Assembly (NCBI GenBank): GCA_936450465.1
Contig: OW388305.1
Location: forward strand, 41,492,687-41,556,686
DNA length: 64,000 nt
Reading direction: 5' to 3'
Source of the DNA: Gibbula magus
Lineage: Eukaryota; Mollusca; Gastropoda; Trochida; Trochidae
The position numbers were made by a program, and so were the translations under genes. Shown here in pieces: positions 60,360-64,000 of this stretch (positions are counted from its first letter, which is position 1; every line of letters starts with the position of its first letter). The notes below the pieces were generated by a model. It was not told the DNA's origin, searched no databases, and was given only the letters and a program-made list of their open reading frames with translations.

Positions 60360-60860
60360 AAGGCGGTTTGGGCAATGTTTAGCCATCCCAACTATTGATA
60401 GATGTTAGAATGAGCATGCTATTAACAGCATTCCATTTTAGGATTACATAAACGCTTATTATAAAGAAAGTGTTAAAAAAGTGTTTAAAAAAGCTATAGC
60501 ATAAATGTATATACATATATATAATTTCAATATTGCAATAGCAATAGAGTTTAGCATGGACATGCTATTAAATATATTCATTTCAATAAAGACACTAACG
60601 TTGAAAAAAACTAGAATGTTTCACTCGCTGCAAAAGCTATTCCAACTGTGGATAGATCCAGACACAAACAGTTTAGCATGAACATACTATTAAAGACATT
60701 CGTTTTCATTAATACATAAACGATTATCATAAATGAAGTACTTAGATGTTAAACAATCTACTTTTAACATTACACTATTGAAAGAAATGAAGTTGGATAC
60801 GGGCTAGTCTAAGGTTTAGCTATCCAAACTGTGGATAGATCCCAGAAACACACATAGAAA
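60360..60860. repeat. Three diverged ~130-bp spaced repeats
   Basis: Related blocks at about 60412-60470, 60550-60600 and 60665-60750 share AGCATG.ACATGCTATTAA and ATTC.TTT.ATTA.ATAAACG. The phrase CTGTGGATAGATCC also recurs (about 60640 and 60830). A similar short phrase lies near 60390. Confidence 0.6.
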
Positions 60861-61077
60861 TTACAAGTTGAGACGGCCCGGCCTACTCAGAGTGAGGAGT
60901 CAATAGAATTTATTACGGCTGTAGTAACTGTTTGCACATAAGCAGTAGAAAGTCATATTTTCACTGCAAGGAAAATATAAGTCATATTTTTACTGGAGTG
61001 AATAACTTGTGGCCGGATTTACTTTTCATGACTGTCTCCCTTTGAAATAAAATTATCTCCCTTTGTAAAGTGATTAT

Positions 61078-62211
61078 CTCCCTTGCTGTCCACGTCTTAA
61101 GGTGAACGACCATGTTGTGCTGTTTCAGTCAATGAATGTTGATCTTTTGCGGTGTTAATAACATATTCTATATAACGTAACATTTTGATTTTCATTTATT
61201 GTTGATATGCTGCATATGAGTTATTTTATTCGTGAAAAACTTGGTCAGGCGAGAGGTATGTGACAGACAAAGCAGACGTCACTCGCTGTATCACTTCACG
61301 TTTGCAATAACGACAAAACTTGCGTTCTTCAATGTCTTAGAAGTCTTCACTTGACTACATGGTACCATGAGATAATATTGGTCTCAAATTTGTAAACATT
61401 TACAACAAATTTATTTTTGTCCTGTTTTATATCGACATATTTCAGTCGAATTACTTTCTCACTGCATTTACCGTGAACTATAGCAGGGAGTTGTTTGGTT
61501 TATGACAATCAAGACTGATCTAATTAATTGTTTTTATGCAGATTAAAGTTATATAATAAATAGTCTATTTTATTGTTTTTGCCGAATATCATTTCTCTCT
61601 CATATCATTTCTATCTCATCTCGTGGAGTGAGAAAGTGATATTTTCACTTGTGGCACTATTTATTAGTCTCTATTTATTACATACTTTAGAAAGAGATAC
61701 TCAATTCTATCAGTGAAATAAACCCTCTATCAAGCTACAGTGGCGCTAACCTTTCCCACCACTCTACTGAGTGACGATAAACTTTATCGCCACGCTTGTG
61801 ATGTCATCGGGACAGTGTTATGACATCATAATGACAGCTTGAGACAACTGTACTTTTACCCTTGAAATAACTCCACGTCAACATAAAACACAGCAATAAT
61901 AATGAAATAAATAGAATATCTGTTTTTTCTTCTCAAATACCATGTTTATCACCTCGTGTTTTAGAAAAGTTAATATATTTCACTCGTGGCTGCGGCACTC
62001 GTGAAAATCTCCTTTTTACCTCACTCGATGAGATCAGCATGGTATATGTCAAGAAAAGACAGATATCCTCTATTATTTTACAGCGCAGTCAAACGGTGAT
62101 GATATTAGAGGTCGCTGACATAATCGAAATTGATCTCAAAGTAAAAAGCAGAAGTTCACTGTTATAGTCTGTTTTTCTTTATTTTAAATGTATTTAAGAA
62201 GCAATGCTTAC
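61078..62211. other. Gene C intron, right part
   Basis: AT-rich with no recognised feature. It ends at the donor of the first-half FTP exon. Confidence 0.5.
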
Positions 62212-62424
62212 AGTCGATTCGGAAGTAGATGGTCACTTCAGGGGAGATAATCTCCTCTTCCATATCCACGCTGAACCAGGCTGAAACCGGAATTGCCAAA
62301 GTGTGGAACACAAATTCCATTGTTGCTCTTCTGTCGCCATCAACTGCCCTTTCCGGGGGGTTGTCAGACAAAAAAGAGCTTGCAGATACGTTCTTCCCAG
62401 TCAAATTTACCATGTTTCCTGTCA
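62212..62424 (-). CDS. Lectin gene C: first half of F-type lectin domain
   Basis: 213 bp on the minus strand (12 bp longer than gene B, in frame), acceptor ATCTTCAG, donor GTAAGC. It reads NMVNLTGKNVSASS, PERAVDGDRRAT, then FVFHTLAIPVSAWFSVDMEE and IISPEVTIYFRID. The His of the sugar-binding pattern is followed by 27 residues and then Arg-X-Asp. The four extra residues lie in the loop before that His, which in F-type lectins is near the binding face and could alter specificity. A matching signal exon was not found between 62425 and 64000. Confidence 0.87.
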
Positions 62425-62999
62425 CTGAAGATATTTAACAAACACTAAATTTAAAATACTTCCGTCGCCACTGTTTGAATCGTATTCTGTCACAAAGAAT
62501 AAAACTGTGCATCCTGACGAAAAGGGTAATAAGAGTAGTATAACAAGCCCTGTGCACTGTTACTTCACAAGCAAACACCCTAATCGTTAGAATCGAATAA
62601 AGAACACTAGTATAAAGCCATCCACAATCGAGGAATCGATTAATAAAATTGGTAGAAAACATCCTTTCATAGTTTATCAATTGATTCCTATATGATAAAG
62701 AAATGAACTAAAAGCGCTTCAAAATATAGCGATCTACCCCATAGTAGGGTGATAGAGTACGATTTGACAAATCCTATATACTCAATGACTCGAACCAGAT
62801 AACTGACAGGAAAAAGAAACGAGTTAAAAGCACTTCACAGGCTAGTCATTAACTTCGATAGCTGGTTGATTAGATAAAAGTATGATTTCAAAATCCTTCA
62901 CATTATTAGAAAAAAGCAGTTGTCACTGAGGTGACATGAAACATAACGTAAAAATCAGCAAAATCGATTGGGCCCCGATTCGTCCCTGAAAGAACCATT

Positions 63000-63300
63000 G
63001 GTGAAAGATAATGATCAGCATCCAATGAACAGTTCTTTAATGTTTAATCCTCCTTACAAGCTTAACATGTCGACAAATTCAAAGTTCTGCTGTGACCTTG
63101 AGAATAATGTCAAGGTCATCAACACATTATCAGCCCTTTGTCTTCCCTAGAAGAAGCTATGTGTAAGATATGAAGAGAATCCAGCGAACGGTTCTTGAGA
63201 CATTCCGCTCACAAGCTTAACATGCAAGTTGACATGTAGAAAAATTCAAGTTCTGCTGTGACCTTGAAAATAATGTCAAGGCAACCAAAATCTAAACAGC
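63000..63300. repeat. Two diverged ~170-bp tandem units
   Basis: Both units contain ACAAGCTTAACATG, AAATTCAA.GTTCTGCTGTGAC and CTTGA.AATAATGTCAAGG (63093-63118 and about 63258-63283). A third partial unit (GTGTAAGATATGA, CCAGTGAACGGTTC) follows the insertion at about 63550. The first unit has TGACCTTGA and TCAAGGTCA facing outward. Confidence 0.7.
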
Positions 63301-63317
63301 CCTTTTGTCTTCACCAG

Positions 63318-63545
63318 GGTTCCGTTCCATAACAGTGAGCGCTTATAATCGCTCATTGATTGCTCATTGATTGCTCAATGTAGCGCTCAAGTAGCGCTCA
63401 TTCTCTCCTGAACAATACGGTTCAAAACCTCAAAGTTCGCTGGCTTTGCTACGTAGCACTATATTGAGCAATCGCGTTCAAGAGAGGTTTAAAAGTAATC
63501 ACTAATTGAGCGATTACTTTGAAACCACTCTTGAACACGGCCCGG
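63318..63545. mobile_element. Short insertion with imperfect inverted ends and a strong hairpin
   Basis: It starts with GGGTTCCGTTCCATAACAG and ends with GAACACGGCCC, loosely inverted. Internal AATCGCTCA/TGAGCGATT words occur in both orientations. The hairpin at 63476-63536 has 25-base arms with about three mismatches. It interrupts the tandem units on either side, so it is likely a small MITE. Boundaries are approximate. Confidence 0.5.
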
Positions 63546-64000
63546 GAGGTGCTTTGTGTAAGATATGATGTAATTCCAGTGAACGGTTCGTATGAAACCC
63601 CGCTGACAAACTGACCGAAGATCAGATAGTGATCCGATTCAAATATTATGAAAGACTGTGTAATAAATAATAATCTTTAAAATTTCAATTTCATCAAATC
63701 AAAATATTGAATATAAAGTATTTTACAAAATATTTACAGAGATATTTGAAAATTGCTTTAGATTAACCTAAAAATAACGGTTTTAGTTGTGTATATCAAT
63801 TCGCCCGAAGTTTTGACACTTTTGACCTAACTTGGGACAGTACCACCTAATGTTCCAGCATGCGTTAGTGGTTTAAACTATTCATCAAACTGATTCTTTA
63901 TATCCAAAAACATGTTATTCATAGTCTATGAACAATAATATATCCGTAGTTAAACTGCTTGAAGTAATTTGTCATTTATTCAAAGCGGTCATTTAAAACA

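Larger units (their letters stand above)
58778..61077. repeat. 40-bp perfect direct repeats bracketing 2.2 kb
   Basis: CCCTTTGAAATAAAATTATC through TGATTAT is identical at 58778-58817 and 61038-61077. The sequence between is AT-rich and repeat-laden. Either a large tandem duplication whose remainder has diverged, or two copies of one repeat tail. Confidence 0.8.
58526..62211 (-). other. Gene C intron between the two FTP exons
   Basis: 3.7 kb intron filled with repeats: a dispersed repeat with a GTCC/GTCT microsatellite, a GACTTTGATGAAAAA-type minisatellite, diverged AGCATG.ACATGCTATTAA units and two 40-bp direct repeats at its flanks. See the separate entries. Confidence 0.7.
62425..64000. 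other. Upstream of the gene C FTP exon, to window edge
   Basis: Probably intron 1 of gene C. No signal-peptide exon like 18813-18864 was found on the minus strand. It holds a tandem repeat of about 170 bp (63000-63300, with a further piece at 63545-63600) interrupted by a hairpin-bearing insertion. Confidence 0.5.

Overview
The window is eukaryotic: small exons bounded by GT/AG introns, AT-rich non-coding DNA, and relics of several LINE clades, Tc1/mariner DNA transposons, tRNA-like elements and satellite DNA. Domain content (F-type lectin, 8-Cys EGF-like, PAN/apple) and repeat style (for example the GTGACGTTAAACCCC tail near 5780 and 43990) suggest a marine mollusc, most likely a vetigastropod such as an abalone. 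The species call is inference.

The real genes are a small family of secreted lectins with the order signal peptide, F-type lectin (FTP/fucolectin) domain split over two exons, EGF-like exon, PAN exon. All internal introns are phase 1. Gene B (+) is the only complete copy: exons 18813-18864, 34131-34331, 38426-38644, 40271-40408 and 41859-42112 join without a frame break into a predicted protein of 287 residues. Gene A (+) is cut by the left edge; its last three exons are at 286-504, 2129-2266 and 3719-3972. Gene C (-) is a more diverged copy with four exons between 62424 and 56448, tail to tail with gene B; its signal exon lies outside the window or was not found. Decayed copies follow gene A (7426-9013) and gene B (45775-46268).

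Layout. 1-11294 and 38129-48550 are two copies of one segmental duplication (lectin gene 3' part, a decayed lectin gene, LINE relic, TIR element, Tc1 element). 11393-18864 holds two copies of the promoter/signal-peptide exon on either side of a broken L1/Tx1-type LINE, itself split by a 1.44-kb TIR element. 18865-34130 is the 15-kb first intron of gene B. It contains an array of about 230 copies of a 38-bp satellite (22895-31705) embedded in the endonuclease region of a second Tx1-like LINE, flanked by direct repeats of about 0.6 kb that carry hammerhead-ribozyme-like motifs. 34332-38128 is intron 2, with a tRNA-like foldback element and a LINE relic. 48550-56447 is gene-poor with LINE and tRNA fragments. 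56448-62424 is gene C, whose introns carry a GACTTTGATGAAAAA-type minisatellite. 62425-64000 has short tandem repeats and a hairpin element.

The lectin genes probably encode secreted sugar-binding proteins: the FTP domain of genes B and C keeps the His...Arg-X-Asp-X4-Arg fucose-binding pattern. A role in innate recognition or cell-surface interaction is inferred from the family only. No experimental function can be read from sequence.
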